Below, in pieces: positions 10,882 through 25,100 of a DNA stretch of 64,000 nt. Every line of letters begins with the position of its first letter. The stretch's first letter is position 1. The notes below the pieces were generated by a model. The model worked only from the letters and a program-made list of their open reading frames with translations. It made no database searches and was not told the origin of the DNA. The translations under genes were made by a program, and so were the position numbers. The DNA is from Euphorbia lathyris (lineage: Eukaryota; Streptophyta; Magnoliopsida; Malpighiales; Euphorbiaceae): contig NC_088918.1 of the NCBI RefSeq assembly GCF_963576675.1, forward strand, positions 69,241,501 to 69,305,500. Direction: 5' to 3'.

Positions 10882-13800
10882 TGGTACAATCAATTCGATC
10901 CTAACGAAATATCAACGATTCAATCTAATTCTAAATTTTTTATTCGGATATTTAGTTCGGTTTAAAATCTTGAAGATCAACGTGCAATCCTATCTCAAAT
11001 GGAAGGATGATTATTAAATTTTAGGGTGTGTTTATAAATATCATTGAATTTTACTCTCTTTTTTTCAATAAAAACACTGAAATTCACATTTGGTTTCAAT
11101 GAAATCATTGCGGTTAATTTGTGTATTAAAACTCATTGGAATATTAATAATGCTCAAAAAGATTATATACCAACAATGGCGGATCTAGAGAGGGCCAGGA
11201 GGCCACCTGGCCACCTTTCCCGGATTGTCATGTGGTTCTGATAATTTTGCACTCTCTACCGGATGTCTTGTTAGCCTTCCGAACTTGTTTAAAGTGATTT
11301 ATTAGCCACAAGAATTTGTTTAAAGTATTTATTAACCTCATAAATTTACTTAGAGTGATTTATTAGTCTTCTGAACTTACTAAAATGATATAATGTTTCA
11401 TTTGTTCAAATCCTCACTTGTTCTATTACGTGGATTTGGAGGGAACTTAGCGAGAACAGTCTATAAGTTTATGAAGTCAATTTATTTATTTTTGACCAAT
11501 TTAGGGAGCAGCTTTTGATATATTAAGTTTATTATAAATAATATTTCAACTCTTTTATCCAATCTCTCATGAATTACGAATATTTTTTTCTCATTTAATT
11601 TTTAATCAGTGAACCAAATATCCAGACAATAGAATAAGTTTCATTTTATTTTCCAGCCACCTTAAATAATCCATTCTAAAATTGCCCTGTTATCATTGAA
11701 TAAAAAAAAAAAAAAAAAACTTAAACAGTCTCCTAAATTTTCAAAAATTTCATTCTAAAAAAATCTTTCATTTGCTCCCCTATTCTCGTTGTTCGTGTTT
11801 TTTTCTTGTCGATGTCCCCCCTCGAAAATTTATGATCTGCGAAAATTTATGGATCTGTCATTGTACACCAACTAAGTGTCATACGTTGCATATGTAAAAT
11901 TTGTAGCCGACATGACAAAGTTGGCAACCATGTGATACATCCTACGATAAGAGAGATTCTACATGGTAGTATTATAATCACTGAAAGAATCTTTCTGGTG
12001 CATGAGATAAGTCAAAAAGATGGTCAGGGGAGGTCGTTAACAGGCGACCCCACTATGATGCCAAAGTTAGCAGTATGCCAGATTAAATACTAAGCAGTTG
12101 AGAATATATATATGCATGTACTTTGATTGTGGGATTTCTATTCTTATTTATTGGGTATCGATGTCCTTAGATTTCTTGAAAGATATCTGGACGTAATTTA
12201 GGTAAGTCGTATCCTACTTGTTTTGGATTATCTTGATTCTAGGCAAATTTGGCAGGATGTACTACGAGTCGGATTCAAAGACTGATACGGATCGGTGACG
12301 AACAAGTTGATTTTAATTATAAATAATCAAAAGAGGTTCTTCTCTAATTAAACTAGAAGGGGTGAATCCTGATATTTACGAGCTAAACTCGTAGGAATTA
12401 TAAAATCTCCATTGTAGAAAGGATGAACCCTAACACAAGCCCTCAAAGAGAAAATATAATTTGATCGATAAAAGTTAATTGAGTATAAAAAAATAGATGA
12501 ATTTATATTATCTCAAAACCTAAATATGAAATTACAATAAAGGGTAAATACATTTAACTAAATAGATAAAGCTTAAATGGTGAAACGTGATAATGATAAT
12601 GGGGTGACATGCGTTGTAAATAAGAGGTGATAAATTTGTAATTAGAAGGAAGCTGTGTTGAGAGGCAAGACTGATTTATGAGGATCTTTAAAAAGTTCAT
12701 ATGGCGTGTGGGCTTTATATTCGAAATATGGCTGATGTTTTTTGTAGTCCACACAACGTGTAGGATTTCCACACGGCGTGTGAATTACCAAAATGAGAAG
12801 CATGAACACTTCATTAGATCCACACGGCGAGCTCTGTTTTTCACATTAATAGCCTTCTCTTGATCTTGGTGTGTTACCCCTTTGATCTAGTTTCTTCCAC
12901 CACCCGTCTCTCCTCGTTTAGTTGGCTGGATTCTCGCATCAAAGACTCTTCCATTCGTCCACGTGTCTGAGAAATGACGATCTCTTTAGTTGAATATAAT
13001 GATTCTCGTTGCTCTGAAAGCTCCTATTTACTTAGGCTGAAAACATTTGTATTAATATTATTTTGTGTATTATCACTAAGTAACATTTCTTTAAAAAAAA
13101 TCTATAAAGATATGACATTGTGTTTAATTAGCATATAATCAACTGTCTTTTATTTTATGCTACCTCCATTTTAAAATAATTATCACATTTGATCAAATTA
13201 CACGTATTAAAAAATTAATTTGCATTATGATAAAATAGTTATTTTAGATAAGATATTTTCCTTTTCATCATAAGAAAAGAGTTGGTCCAAAAAATTATTT
13301 CTTTATGAGAGAATAATTCCTTTTATTAAGGAGCAATTGGTTGAATTGAAGATGCTACAATCATCATTCACATGCACCACTTCCCTACCTTCACATTATA
13401 GCATCATACGTTATAATTATTTTATCAACCAACTTACATTTTACATTTTAACCGTTACATTTGTAACTGATGAACAATAGTCTGACAGTTATCGGGTTCG
13501 TATCATGTCATTTTTGGATTAGTATCAAAATGAGGTAACTCTAACCGAATCCAAAAACTTTTGTAACAGCTTCGTGTTTATCTAATCAAGTTAATATTGA
13601 TTTTGTATCGTGTTTTCGGGTCACACGTAATTTTACTATGTACGTATATTAATAGTGACTTTAAAAATGTAGGAGGATATAATATAATTTTTAAATATTT
13701 TTGTCATTTTTAGATTAATATGATAACAATAATCATCCGAAAGTCCGCTAATATCATGTTGGGGAGTCGTGCAATGTGTTTATAATAATATAGGAGATTC

Positions 13801-15405
13801 GGATCATGTTTGCAAGTAATAATTGTAATTTTATTACATTTATTAATAAAAATGACATGCAAAAACATAAAAGAATATAACAATAATTTAAATATTCATG
13901 TCATTTTTGGATTAGCATGCCAACTCACCCAATCCAAAAATTTCCATGTCAAATTCATATCAACCTAAATATGACACATTACTTACTAAACTAAATCCAA
14001 GCACTAATATTGCATGCCAATTTCGTTTCGTGTAATCGGGGTATGTATAATTTCACCATCTCTAGTGTAGTCTAAATCCACTTTTTTTTTTTTTAGTGAC
14101 AAATTCAAAATTCACTATAAAAGGGATTAGGGCGGGACATGAAATGCATTTCCCATGTCCGTCCCCGCGAGTTAGATGGAGATAGATTTCTTTCCATTCC
14201 CGTCCTGCGGGGATCCACATTCCTTGTTTACAGATGTTCGAAAAACTTTTTCTCCATTCTTCATTTCTCGTTCCCCGCGGTGAATCACTGATTATGTTCT
14301 AAAAAAATAGTAAAGCTTAAAATTTTTAAGAAGTCATAACTAATAATATCAAGTATCAACAATCATTTCCAAATTTTTCAAACTACGCAAAATTAAAAAT
14401 TAAAAACAATCAATCACTTAAATAAAATGTAATTAAATCATCCAAAAAAATCAATTATCACGGAAAATAGTGAGAAATCTCCTATCGACAAAATAATGAG
14501 ATATAAATACCTTTCACCACACCCCGAATAAATCTATCAGCATCCCCAACATATAAGTTTGTCAGTTCATACAGAAGTCGTCATTCAATCAAATAAAATA
14601 TAGATGTAACATAATTTGAGTAAACGACATAAGTTTCAATGACCAAAATTTTGTCCCTACATTGACTTAGAACTAAACTTTTTAATTCAATCATCTAACT
14701 TTTTCTACTATTAAATGTTATATTTTTTTGTTTCAAAAAAAAAAAAAATGTTATATTTTCATTGTAGTTTTAAATGACACTCTGATTTAAAAAAAAGTAC
14801 TCCAATACACTCTTAATTATTCACCCGTTTCATAATATTTATTTTTCTAGAGAGTTTTTTTATTGCATGATATATGATATTTTAATTCAATCTATACGTA
14901 TTAATTAATTTTTTTATCAAATATACTTATATTTTTATTTTAGAAATAGATAAAAATTAATTAACAGATGTAATTAATACAAATGTAACAAAATATTTTT
15001 AGTTAAAATTACATTTTTTTTAAAATTCTTATACCTTACCTTAAAAGATAAATATTATGAAACAGAATGAGTACTTGTATATTTTGTTACAAATGGATTT
15101 ACGAGAGGATTTATAGCTCTACTTATAAAGATTCTAACGGTGGAAAATGTGAAAATGACGACGGTGAAAAATGTGAAAAACAAAAAATTGTCAACAAACA
15201 CGAAATACGTGGAAAAACCGAAAAATGAGTAAAAACATGAAAAATATAAATAATAATTTTGAATTTATGTTTTTTCATGATTCACGCTTTTTATATTTTT
15301 CTGTTTTTTTCACGTTTTACACATTTTTTCCATTTTATTTTTTTATTTTTTTCACATTTTTTCCGTTATTTCATTTATTATAATATATAAACTTTCTTAT
15401 CAGAC
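10882..15405. other. Non-coding AT-rich stretch with degenerate repeats
   Basis: No supportable gene was seen. 11275-11490 resembles segments at 19085-19480 and 39955-40150 (recurring 'cttgtttaaagtgatttatta' wording), so it is a dispersed repeat. 14120-14290 is a GC-skewed fragment with CCCCGCG motifs typical of plant hAT-like repeat debris. 12720-12830 has three copies of CCACACGGCG-like sequence of unknown meaning. Confidence 0.5.
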
Positions 15406-17230
15406 ATGAGAGTTAAAGATACAAGTCTATCCTTACCTAAACTTTTCACTGCCAAATAAAAAAATAAATATAAACTTGGTATCTAAAACCATAAAAGTAG
15501 AATTTCCTTTAAAAAATAACTACTTACAATTTACATCACTTATCTAAAACCATAAAAGTAGAATTTCCTACTCTGACCCTAGAGAGATACTCACCGTTCC
15601 TTTGTTAATCGGAATGTACAAATCATGCTTGAGATCCGATTTTGATATGCCTCTATGAGTTAAATCTTGGAGGTAATAGTTTTAACATGGGCGGAGACTC
15701 TTTAGAATTGAGAAAGAATAAAACTTTATAATCAGTGTGGTTGGTATTATGCAAGATTGAAGCTCAATGCAAAAAGAAGATGAATAATCAATGGAAATCA
15801 AATTAGAAACAAATTGTTGATGTGTCGGCGAGATAGATTGTTTCCCTTCCTTGAAAGGACAAGTTCGCCGAAAGGTTAGGATTGTTTAATCAACAGTTGG
15901 AGGATAAGATGGAGGGACTAAAATGGTTGAGAAGAAGAGAAAGCGACTAAAAATTATTACTTATTTTGTGTCCCAAATGTTGTAGTGTTGGATAAATAGA
16001 CGCTTCTTTTTTGCTATTTCTATGGAAATCCAATATTTTCCCACAATTATCTTAATTATAGTAGCGATTTTCAAATTACTTCATTATCATCACATATTTT
16101 GTGGAGAAATTGTAATTAATTTTCCATTTATACATTAATGCAATTTTCATCAGATGTAAAGAATATTTCTATTATAGACTTGGATCAATATGGTTTCCTT
16201 CATTCAGATGATGCCACGTCAATCCAACTGTTGATGTGTCATTATATGAGTTTACCTTACCTAAACTGTTGATAGATCTATCCTTACCTAAACTTTTCGC
16301 TACCAAATAAAAAAATCAACTGAGTAATTATTAATGAATTACATATTCTTTTTTTTTATCTATATTGGTAAAAATAATCAAAGTATCTAATTTTTTTATT
16401 CTTAGGGTTATATGTTTAATTTTAAATTATGCATATAAAACTAGTTACATTTTTCTTAAAAAAAAAACTAGTTACAATTTATATCACTTCTAGTATCTAG
16501 AACCATAAAGTAGCATTTCCTACTCCGACCCTAGAGAGATACTCACCGCTCCCTTGGTTGGACGAACGAGTAACCGAAATGGACAAATAATGCTTGAGAT
16601 CCGATTTTGATATGCTTCTATGAGTTAAATCTGGGAGGTAATAGCTTTAACATGGGCGGAGACTCTTTGGAGACGATAAAGGATAAAATTTTATAATCGG
16701 TATGGTTGGTTTTATGCAAGATTGAAGCTCAACGCAAAAAGAAGAGGAATAATCAATGGAAGCCAAATTAGGAACAAATTGTTGATGTGTCCGGGGAGAT
16801 CGATTATTCGCTTCCTTGAAAGAACAAGTTCGCCGAAAGGTTAGGGTTGTTTAATCAAGAGTTGGAGGAAAGGGTGGAGGGATTAGAATGGTAGAGAAGA
16901 AGAGAAAACGAGTAAAAATATTATTTTTATCTCCTAAATGTTTTTTTTAAGCAACCCCCAAATGTTATAGCATGGGATAAATAGACGCTTTTTTTTTTTG
17001 CTATTTCTATGAGCATCTAATATTTTCCCACTATTATTTTAATTATAGTGGCGATTTTCAAACTACCTCATTATTATCACATATTTTACGTAAAAATTGT
17101 AATTTTCATGAAATTTTATTAAATCCATAGAATTTCTAATATGGAATCAGGATTAGTATTGGTTCCGTCCATTTAGATGATGACACGTCAACAGTTAGGT
17201 TGGTGTGGTATTATCTTAATTGAGGGATTA
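15406..17230. repeat. Diverged tandem duplication, unit about 0.85-0.97 kb
   Basis: Two copies, roughly 15406-16260 and 16262-17230. Landmarks recur in order: TCTATCCTTACCTAAACTTT at 15426 and 16277, GAGATCCGATTTTGATATGC at 15631 and 16596, and a pyrimidine-rich end near 16000 and 17000. Many substitutions separate the copies. Neither has a long open frame. A GTGAGTATCTC splice-donor-like string is kept on the minus strand of both, so an old 5' exon fragment is possible. Confidence 0.65.
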
Positions 17231-20099
17231 GTACTGATATTTTGCTACATCAATATGTATTCTTTTTGGTGACAAAAAAATACAATTAGTAGTGAGTGGA
17301 TTCAAACCATAGGGAATGGGACAAAGTCATCAATCACCATAATTTTCTTTTCCTCCTTAAATTAAATTAAATCTCCAATTGACGTTACTCTATTTGTTTT
17401 ATTATTATTGAAGGACAAGGAAGAACAAAAGTCATGTGACTCTAGTTTAAAGAACATTATGAAATATAGTTGAAACATTAAATTAGGACAGGTAGAGAGT
17501 CAAAGATCTTGAAAGAGAAGCCATACGATAAATAATAATAAAAGGTTTCACATGTTTTTTCTGTATTTTTTATCCATCATTTTTACTTTTTACATTTACT
17601 TTTGACTCTCATCATCATATTTTATTCTTCTTGAAAGGATGAAATCCCTTTTGACATTAGCCAAAATCATTTATATTCAATTAGTAGATCTTAATCTCAA
17701 TCTATAAAACATTATTGTCATAATACAAAATCATATATATTATTTATTTCTAACAAATTATATAATTTTTTTTTATTTTGGTAATTGTGTAAATAACACT
17801 AAAAGGTGATGTTTAGAACCGTGAACCAATTTACGTTTGTTATTTATTATGTGAACCAATTTAACCTTTGTTATTTATTATTTGTTGTACGTAGATATTC
17901 AATGGTTTTCCTTTCTTCTAAAATAAGAAAAATGAGCTATATAAAGGACAAACAGACACTAGATTTAGAAACGAGTTTCTCAATATAGTATTGGAGCCCC
18001 CGATATTAAGTCAACGACAATCATGCATATTTCTAGAAGCAAGAATGGCGTGTCAATCATCTCTCGATTTCGGGATAAATTATATTCATTGTCTCTTGAA
18101 TTTACCCTCAATTTTTTTTCATGTCTCCCGAACTTCAAAATCGGATATTAAAATCCTTACACTTTGAACTTTATATATAATTTATTTCATTGTTGATCAA
18201 GGTAAAATTACTAACGTTTCTCGAAATGAAAAATTCCAAGAATTAAAATTGTTTAGAACTGTATTTCTCATAGAACTACTGTTCTTTATTATCTAAATCA
18301 CCATTTTTTTTTATCTTTCTCTCTTTTAACCAAACAACGTCTAAATGATTCAAAATCAAAAAGTTGAATAATTAAAACTGTTCAGAATATTATTTCTATC
18401 AACTTTATAATGAGGAATTACTTGCTCCTAAACTTGTCATCTTGATTAACAAGCTCTTATTGTGTTAAATAAAGTCCAAAGTTCATAAACTTTAGAACTC
18501 GTTTGTTTGCTAAAATTATAGTGTAAAAAATATTTTACCGATCTTCCAGTATTTGTTTACTTAGGAAAATTTAAGATTATTCAATAGAAAAATATACGAA
18601 GAAAATGAGAAAAATATTTTACCTTTTTAGAAAGAGTAAAACATTTTTCTAAACCATTTGAAACCCTACTACATTTATTCGTTCCCTCTTGAAAGTAGCA
18701 TCCATCCACCACTACTTCTCCTTTTTTGGTGTTGTGGCTAAACACCAAAAATATTTCATTTCCCAATAAAAAAATTTACACAATATTTTCCAACAAACAA
18801 ATAAAGCATTAATACCCGATTTTGAAGTATAATGACTATAAAGAAAGTAAAAGCAAAATTAAAGTGTGGCGAGTGTAATTTACCCTTTGATTTAAGCACA
18901 AATATCTAAAGAAGCTGAACAAAGGTATACTAATTAAGGTACACCAAATTGAAATATGTAATTATGAAAAGGGAATTAAAGAACAGAATAAGAAACAAGA
19001 AGGGCCATGAGCTATGTAGTTATCATCAAAAGTTAACAATGATGGAGATGGGAATTATTATGCATGTGAACATGACTTATTACATCAACCTCCCTAAATT
19101 TTATCCAAAAGTTGTTTAGCCCCCTCAATTTTGAAAATATCGCATAAGTTCTCTAAACTTATTTAAAGTGTCCTATTAACCCTTAAATTTTTTGAAGAGG
19201 TCTATTAGTGTCTGGACTTGTTTAAAGAGACTTATTGACTCCCTCGACTTGGTAAAGTAATACACGTTTCTAGTAGCAAATTCAAAATTTCAGATTCTTA
19301 CTAAAATTTTCTTTACAAATGTCTTAAAAACTATATCATTTTAACATATATCACTTTAAGCAAGTTCGAAAGATGACAAAACACCCGACAAAACGGCAAA
19401 GTGTCCTTTTAACAGTTGTAGAACTACGGGATAGGGCCGGAAGGACATTCAGTTGCCCCTGTGCCCCCCCTCTAAATCCGTCGCTGCGTATTTCAACTTG
19501 TCCAAATATACTTTTACTTCGCCACGTAGCGATAAATGGTTAATGATGTCATCGATTTTGATCATATGGACTTTAATGACCATGTACTGGTATTTAGTTA
19601 TTCATGGTTAGATCTAGGGTTATTAGAATGTGGAGATTCAAAGCATACTAAGGGAGTGTTTAGTTGCTCATTTTTTACCTCATGTTTGCCTTTTCACTTT
19701 GAAAATGAAAGTTTTATATGTTTGGTTAGATACCCTCTATTTGGCTTTTGTAGCTGAAAATCAGCTTTTTATAAAAGCAGAGAATCCATGCTTTTTGGAA
19801 ATGCAACATTTTCAAACAGCAAACATGAAACATCAAACAGCAAACCGTAACAAGAAACATCAAACATCAAACAGTAGGTAAAATAAATGGACCCTACGGC
19901 TTAAATTTAATAAGTCCAGATCTAACGGGTTCATGTGAACTCTGCTACACATTAAGTAAGTTCGGGAGGCTAATAAAACATCTCTAAAGTTCGTGGATCG
20001 ATCTGTATTTTAAGAGAAGAATCATAATTCCTACCCACCAAACCCTCCATTCCTATTTATTCCATCCCTTTTTCTTAACTTCTTCAACACAAAAACAAA
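17231..20099. other. Non-coding stretch upstream of the EXORDIUM-like gene
   Basis: AT-rich with scattered repeat debris; 19085-19480 belongs to the dispersed family also seen near 11275 and 39955. The last 100 bp should contain the promoter and 5' UTR of the gene at 20100, but no strong core element was identified beyond a CCTATTTATTCC string near 20051. Confidence 0.4.
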
Positions 20100-21089
20100 A
20101 TGCAGAAACCCCATTTCCTCATCTTGCTCTCTTTTTTCCTCCTCTCCTTTTCTTCCATCCCTTCAACACAAACCAAGCTATTCAACTATGAAGGTTCATC
20201 AGATTTAGTTGATCTTCAATACCATATGGGTCCTGTTTTATCATCTCCTACAATCAACTTATACATCATCTGGTATGGCCATTGGAACCATAACCACCAA
20301 AACACCATCAAAGATTTCATCTTCTCCCTCTCTTCTCCCTCCTCCCCTTACCCCTCAGTTCCAGATTGGTGGCGAACCGTCCGCCTTTACACCGATCAAA
20401 CAGGCTCAAACATAACCTCAAACATTCTCCTTTCAGGAGAATATCATGATTCAAAATACTCACATGGTTCTTACCTAACCAGGATAGCAATTCAATCTGT
20501 AATCAGAACTTCAATCTACTCCAATTCGAGGCGTACTTTACCGCTTAATCCACGCAATGGTTTATACTTAGTCCTGAGTTCAGGTGATGTTCAAGTTCAA
20601 GACTTTTGTAGAGCTGTTTGTGGGTTTCATTACTTCACATTTCCAGAGATAGTTGGTGCAACTGTGCCTTATGCTTGGGTTGGATATAGTGGAACTCAAT
20701 GTCCAGGGCAATGTGCATACCCTTTTGCTTGGCCTAAGTACTCCGGCCGGCCCCCGAACCGAGGGGGGAATCTGATGAAACCACCAAATGGAGATGCCGG
20801 TGTAGATGGAATGGTTAGTGTTATAGCTCATGAGTTAGCAGAAGTTGCAAGTAATCCACTTGTTAATGCTTGGTATGCTGGTGATGATCCAACTTCTCCT
20901 ACTGAGATTGCTGATTTGTGTTTAGGTGTTTATGGGACTGGTGCTGGAGGAGGGTATCTTGGGAATGTCAATAAAGATAATTGGGGAAATGGGTATAATT
21001 TGAATGGTGTAAAGGGTAGGAAGTTCTTGGTTCAATGGGTATGGAATCCTGTCAAAAGAAGATGCTTTGGACCTAATGCATTGGATTAA
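20100..21089 (+). CDS. EXORDIUM-like (phosphate-induced protein 1 family) secreted protein
   Basis: An intact intronless gene of 329 residues, a normal length for the family. Residues 1-25 are a hydrophobic signal peptide ([13 protein letters not shown]) ending near TQTK. The body matches the EXO/PHI-1 fold: LQYHMGPVL, an INLYIIWYG strand, the [11 protein letters not shown] region, a Cys-rich [12 protein letters not shown] segment and the highly conserved [20 protein letters not shown] motif with a His/Glu pair. It ends in [10 protein letters not shown]. Family members are apoplastic proteins linked to cell expansion and brassinosteroid or carbon-status responses in Arabidopsis. The exact paralogue (EXL number) cannot be assigned from sequence alone. 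The start is the first ATG after a CT-rich leader. Confidence 0.95.
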   Translation: MQKPHFLILLSFFLLSFSSIPSTQTKLFNYEGSSDLVDLQYHMGPVLSSPTINLYIIWYGHWNHNHQNTIKDFIFSLSSPSSPYPSVPDWWRTVRLYTDQTGSNITSNILLSGEYHDSKYSHGSYLTRIAIQSVIRTSIYSNSRRTLPLNPRNGLYLVLSSGDVQVQDFCRAVCGFHYFTFPEIVGATVPYAWVGYSGTQCPGQCAYPFAWPKYSGRPPNRGGNLMKPPNGDAGVDGMVSVIAHELAEVASNPLVNAWYAGDDPTSPTEIADLCLGVYGTGAGGGYLGNVNKDNWGNGYNLNGVKGRKFLVQWVWNPVKRRCFGPNALD

Positions 21090-22178
21090 TCTTAATTTCA
21101 ATGTTAATCATAATCACATATCATGATTTTCTGTGATTTCTTTACTAGGTATGATTTAATTTTGCTTCCCGATGTTATTCGGGGCGAACATATAAAAGAG
21201 TGCAATTTTGTCTCGATAGTTGAAATTTTAGAGCAAAATATCCGTTTTTTAAGGAATTTTGTTGAAAATTCAGTAACGGTTATGACGGGTTGGTAATTTT
21301 GGTAGATATTTAGTTAAAATTATGCATTTCATGAGCCAATAAAATTGGTATTTTTAGAGCCACAATAACTTTTACTTTTCAAACTATCTCACAACTTTTT
21401 ACAGAAGTTATAAATTCTGGATGTTAAATTTATTTTATTTTATTTGATGAAACTGGTTGTTACATTACAATTTTAGTTTAGTAAAAATTGGTTAGTGAAA
21501 GGTACAATGAGCTCTTTTTGGTAATATTGGACCCACAATTGACCATAAATTGAACTTTTCTGCAACATTTTTACCTTTACCCCTAAAAAGGTAAAAGCAT
21601 AGGATGATGGAAAAAGTTATAAGAAAAAAAACATTGAAATCTATGTGCCAACAGAACTTGGAAGAAAATACCTCTATGAAGAGAAGAGATGTCAAAATAG
21701 GCTATAGTGTCATAATCATATATGCTTATAAGATAAACGGTTATATATGATATAAATGCAACAGAAGTAAAAATCGTGTTAAACAGATTATCTTTCTAAA
21801 TCGTGATCCTATCATGTCATCAAATTTAAATGGTATTTTCTTGTCCGAAATAATACAACTTCCCTGCTCGTCAACAAGGGAAAATGAAGAAAAATGATGA
21901 GAACAATAAAGTTGGTTGCAAATAGCAGAGCCAACTTCTATACATCAACGCATCCATCACAGGCATTTAAGGAATTAAACAATGTACACATTTTCTCTTT
22001 CTTAGATTCCTTACCTAATTGGCATTTTGCTACCAAAAAAAAAAAAACTGTACAGTGACACCACAGAGCCATGTTCCATTCTTCAGCACCAAAGACTTAG
22101 ATCTCGGCTTGGATATATCAGGATATTCACGCCTTCGAGCTAGCAGACTTTTCATAACACTGACAAGTTATGTGAAAA
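21090..22178. other. Intergenic region between convergent EXL and glycosyltransferase genes
   Basis: Contains the 3' UTRs of both genes and AT-rich sequence. No open frame, tandem repeat or terminal inverted repeat was recognised. Confidence 0.4.
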
Positions 22179-25100
22179 TCACAATACATCAAAGCACCGG
22201 ATGCAGTAACTGTTGATGAGCCGAGCCACAAGGCTACCAGGCTCTGGAATGAGTCCAGATGTCAAGCTGCTCCAGAAATGAAACGTCAATGACTCCTTCA
22301 GAATCTTATCGAAAAGAGCATCTTGATAAGCTTTTTCACTCTCTGTTGCTGGTGCAGTGAAATAACTGTTTGCAATTGAAATATATCAAGTCACAGACAG
22401 ACATTAAGAACTTCTTTTTGAAAAGAAACAGACATTAAGAACTTAAGTAGCTGTTATGTCATAGTCTGATTATTTACACCCGAATAGGACCAACTTGTCG
22501 CTATTGATCACATTATTTAAATAAGTTCTAGCGTTCCATTAACTATTTAACATCTTTCTATGTTAGAAGACTTGCATATATAAGCACAGGTATGAATCAC
22601 AGAATTGATGAGTGAGAACTTTCTGCTACTGATTCTGTTCCTTTGTTTTCTAACATATCCTCACAAGGACAATCTCTTATTTAGTTTGAAATTATTTTCT
22701 GCAATTTATAAAATAATGTAGCACTTAATACCCCAAATTCTAGTGATTAAAATTTTCCTTTTCATATAATGCCAAATTTTGAATTGAGGAAAATATGGTA
22801 GTGGATAGGACGGAGTGGAGGGAGCGAATTTGTGTCACTGACACGACTTGATTTCACGGTTTTATATGATGGTTCATGTTAGCCGATCCCGAATCATTTC
22901 GGGACTAAGGCTTTGTTGTTGTTGTTGTATATAATGCCAAATTTTCCAACATAAAACTTGAAAACACAATTGCACAATCTGTCATTAGGCTTCTGGACCT
23001 GTCCTGCACGAACTTACAGTTCATTTAAGGGATAAAGTAAAAAATTTGGCCCTATGATTATTGGGCAAGAACGGATTTAGACTCCACATATGAAACTGTG
23101 CAAATTTAGCACTAACATTTGGTTCCATGTGGATGTCATTGGAGCTTAGGCGGCACAAACATGGAACCAAATTAACGGAAAATGGGCTTCTGTTAGATTT
23201 ACCATTAATGGAGTCTACTCCATCCACAGAACATTAGTGCTAACACTGTGATTTTATACATAGTCTCTAAATCGGTTCTTCCCCAATAACCATAGGGCTA
23301 AGTTTGAATCTTATCCCTTCATTTAATGGTATGACAATAAATTTTGCAACAGAAAAAATGAGCCGATATCTACTTTTCCCCATTATTATCCTTACCCTAC
23401 CTGCAATTATAATAAGTCCATATGTTGCATTATCTTTTTGTTTTTGCAACAGCGAGTCAGACAATTAACAGACAAGTACTAATTATACTCTTCATGTCCA
23501 TCTATTGTGATGGCTTTTTGTGCTAAGTTTTTCTTCTTAACCCATTTGACTGTTTACCTAAATTTAAGAAAATCTGACCCTAAACCTAGAGTTTCTGGCA
23601 GGTGCTCCCAAGAAATAACGATTTGTCAGACTTGCAGAAAAGCACAATGCGGACGTTGCTTTTTATTAGGGTCTGCAAAACTGAGCTAAAGCTTTACTCC
23701 TACGTTCCAGACCGTTTCAACCCCACATGCTTAAAAAAATACTATGGTTTTTGTTTTCTTCTGAAGAAATAGAAAGCTTTGGAGGATACCTTGTAATATC
23801 CTGTGAACCAATTGGGAAGAAAATGTAAGAGGGTAGTAATTTTAACTCCTGCTGTTTCCAATATTTACTCTTTTTAGCCAGAAATTTTCTTGCAACTCTT
23901 GTCAAAAGGTCAGCTCCATTCCATCTCAAACGAGTATCATCATATGTCATGTAGAACTCCTTCAAGCACTCCATTATGAACAGACTGCACAGCAAGAAGG
24001 ACAAACAAATAAGAACAGTTAATCAAAGATAGATATTTGTTTGATGTGTTCCACCTTCACGCTGAAGTTTTACAAACAAAAAGGAAAGGAAAAAAAGCAG
24101 AAAAACTTCAGGTTTCTTCAAATGTTCTCCAGATTTTCTAATCATCTTGCCTATCCTCACATTCCTTCCCACTTAAAGCAATTTTTGAAGGGTAAGGGCC
24201 AAATTTGACCCTAACGTTTTTGGAAGAGTGCAGATTTGGCCCTAAAATATGAAATTGTACAAAATTAACCCTAACGTTTCCAAGCAAGATCAATTTTACC
24301 CTATCTAATACAAATTTTGAATGGACCGGTTTGACCGTTATTTGACGTTTAGTATATTTTGGTTAGTTATTTGTAGCTATATCAGTAACACGCTACATAT
24401 CTTATAGATATAATTGATGTTTGAAAGGTTAAATAAGGTAAGGGAAAAATTGATGTTGCTTGGAAACATTAGGATCAAATTTGCACCATTTCGTAAGTTA
24501 GGCCAAATCTACACTTCTCTCTGAAAACGTTAGGATCAAATTTGGCCCTTATCCCATTTTAGAAAGGTGAAACAATCATAACTATATTGTAAACACTTTA
24601 ACAAGGATTCAAATAAAATATGGATAATACTGAGAATCAAGATTCAAGGCTGGAAAAAGAAAATGGAGCGAGGATGTAGAAGTCACTTCCAAATTGCTAT
24701 GGTTAACATGTTCCTATTACTCTTTTAGAATTATAAATAAAACGATTATGATCCTTGGTAAGAAAATTCGGTTATCATTTTTTATTGGTTGAGAAGAAAG
24801 GTGCAATAAATAGGTTAAAAGTTTCCCCCTTTTCAATTACTCCTTTGCAACATAAGTGATGATGACAAAGAATCCGGAGAAGGGGGAAGGGAAAGGGAAA
24901 GGGAAAACAAGATACACACACACAAAAAGAATAACTTTGAAAAATCAACCAGTTCTCTATCGAGGACGAACCCCATTATGAAGTAAGTAGGCTTAAATTT
25001 GAATGACATTATGTCCAAGTCTAATTCAACATTTTCCATGCAGTTACATGATTTCCCATAAGAAATGAAAGAATGTACCAAAAAGTACCTATTCTTTGTA

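Noticed and set aside
12720..12840. CACACGGCGTGTG palindrome and neighbours
   Set aside because: Only one perfect copy; too little to call a binding site or element.
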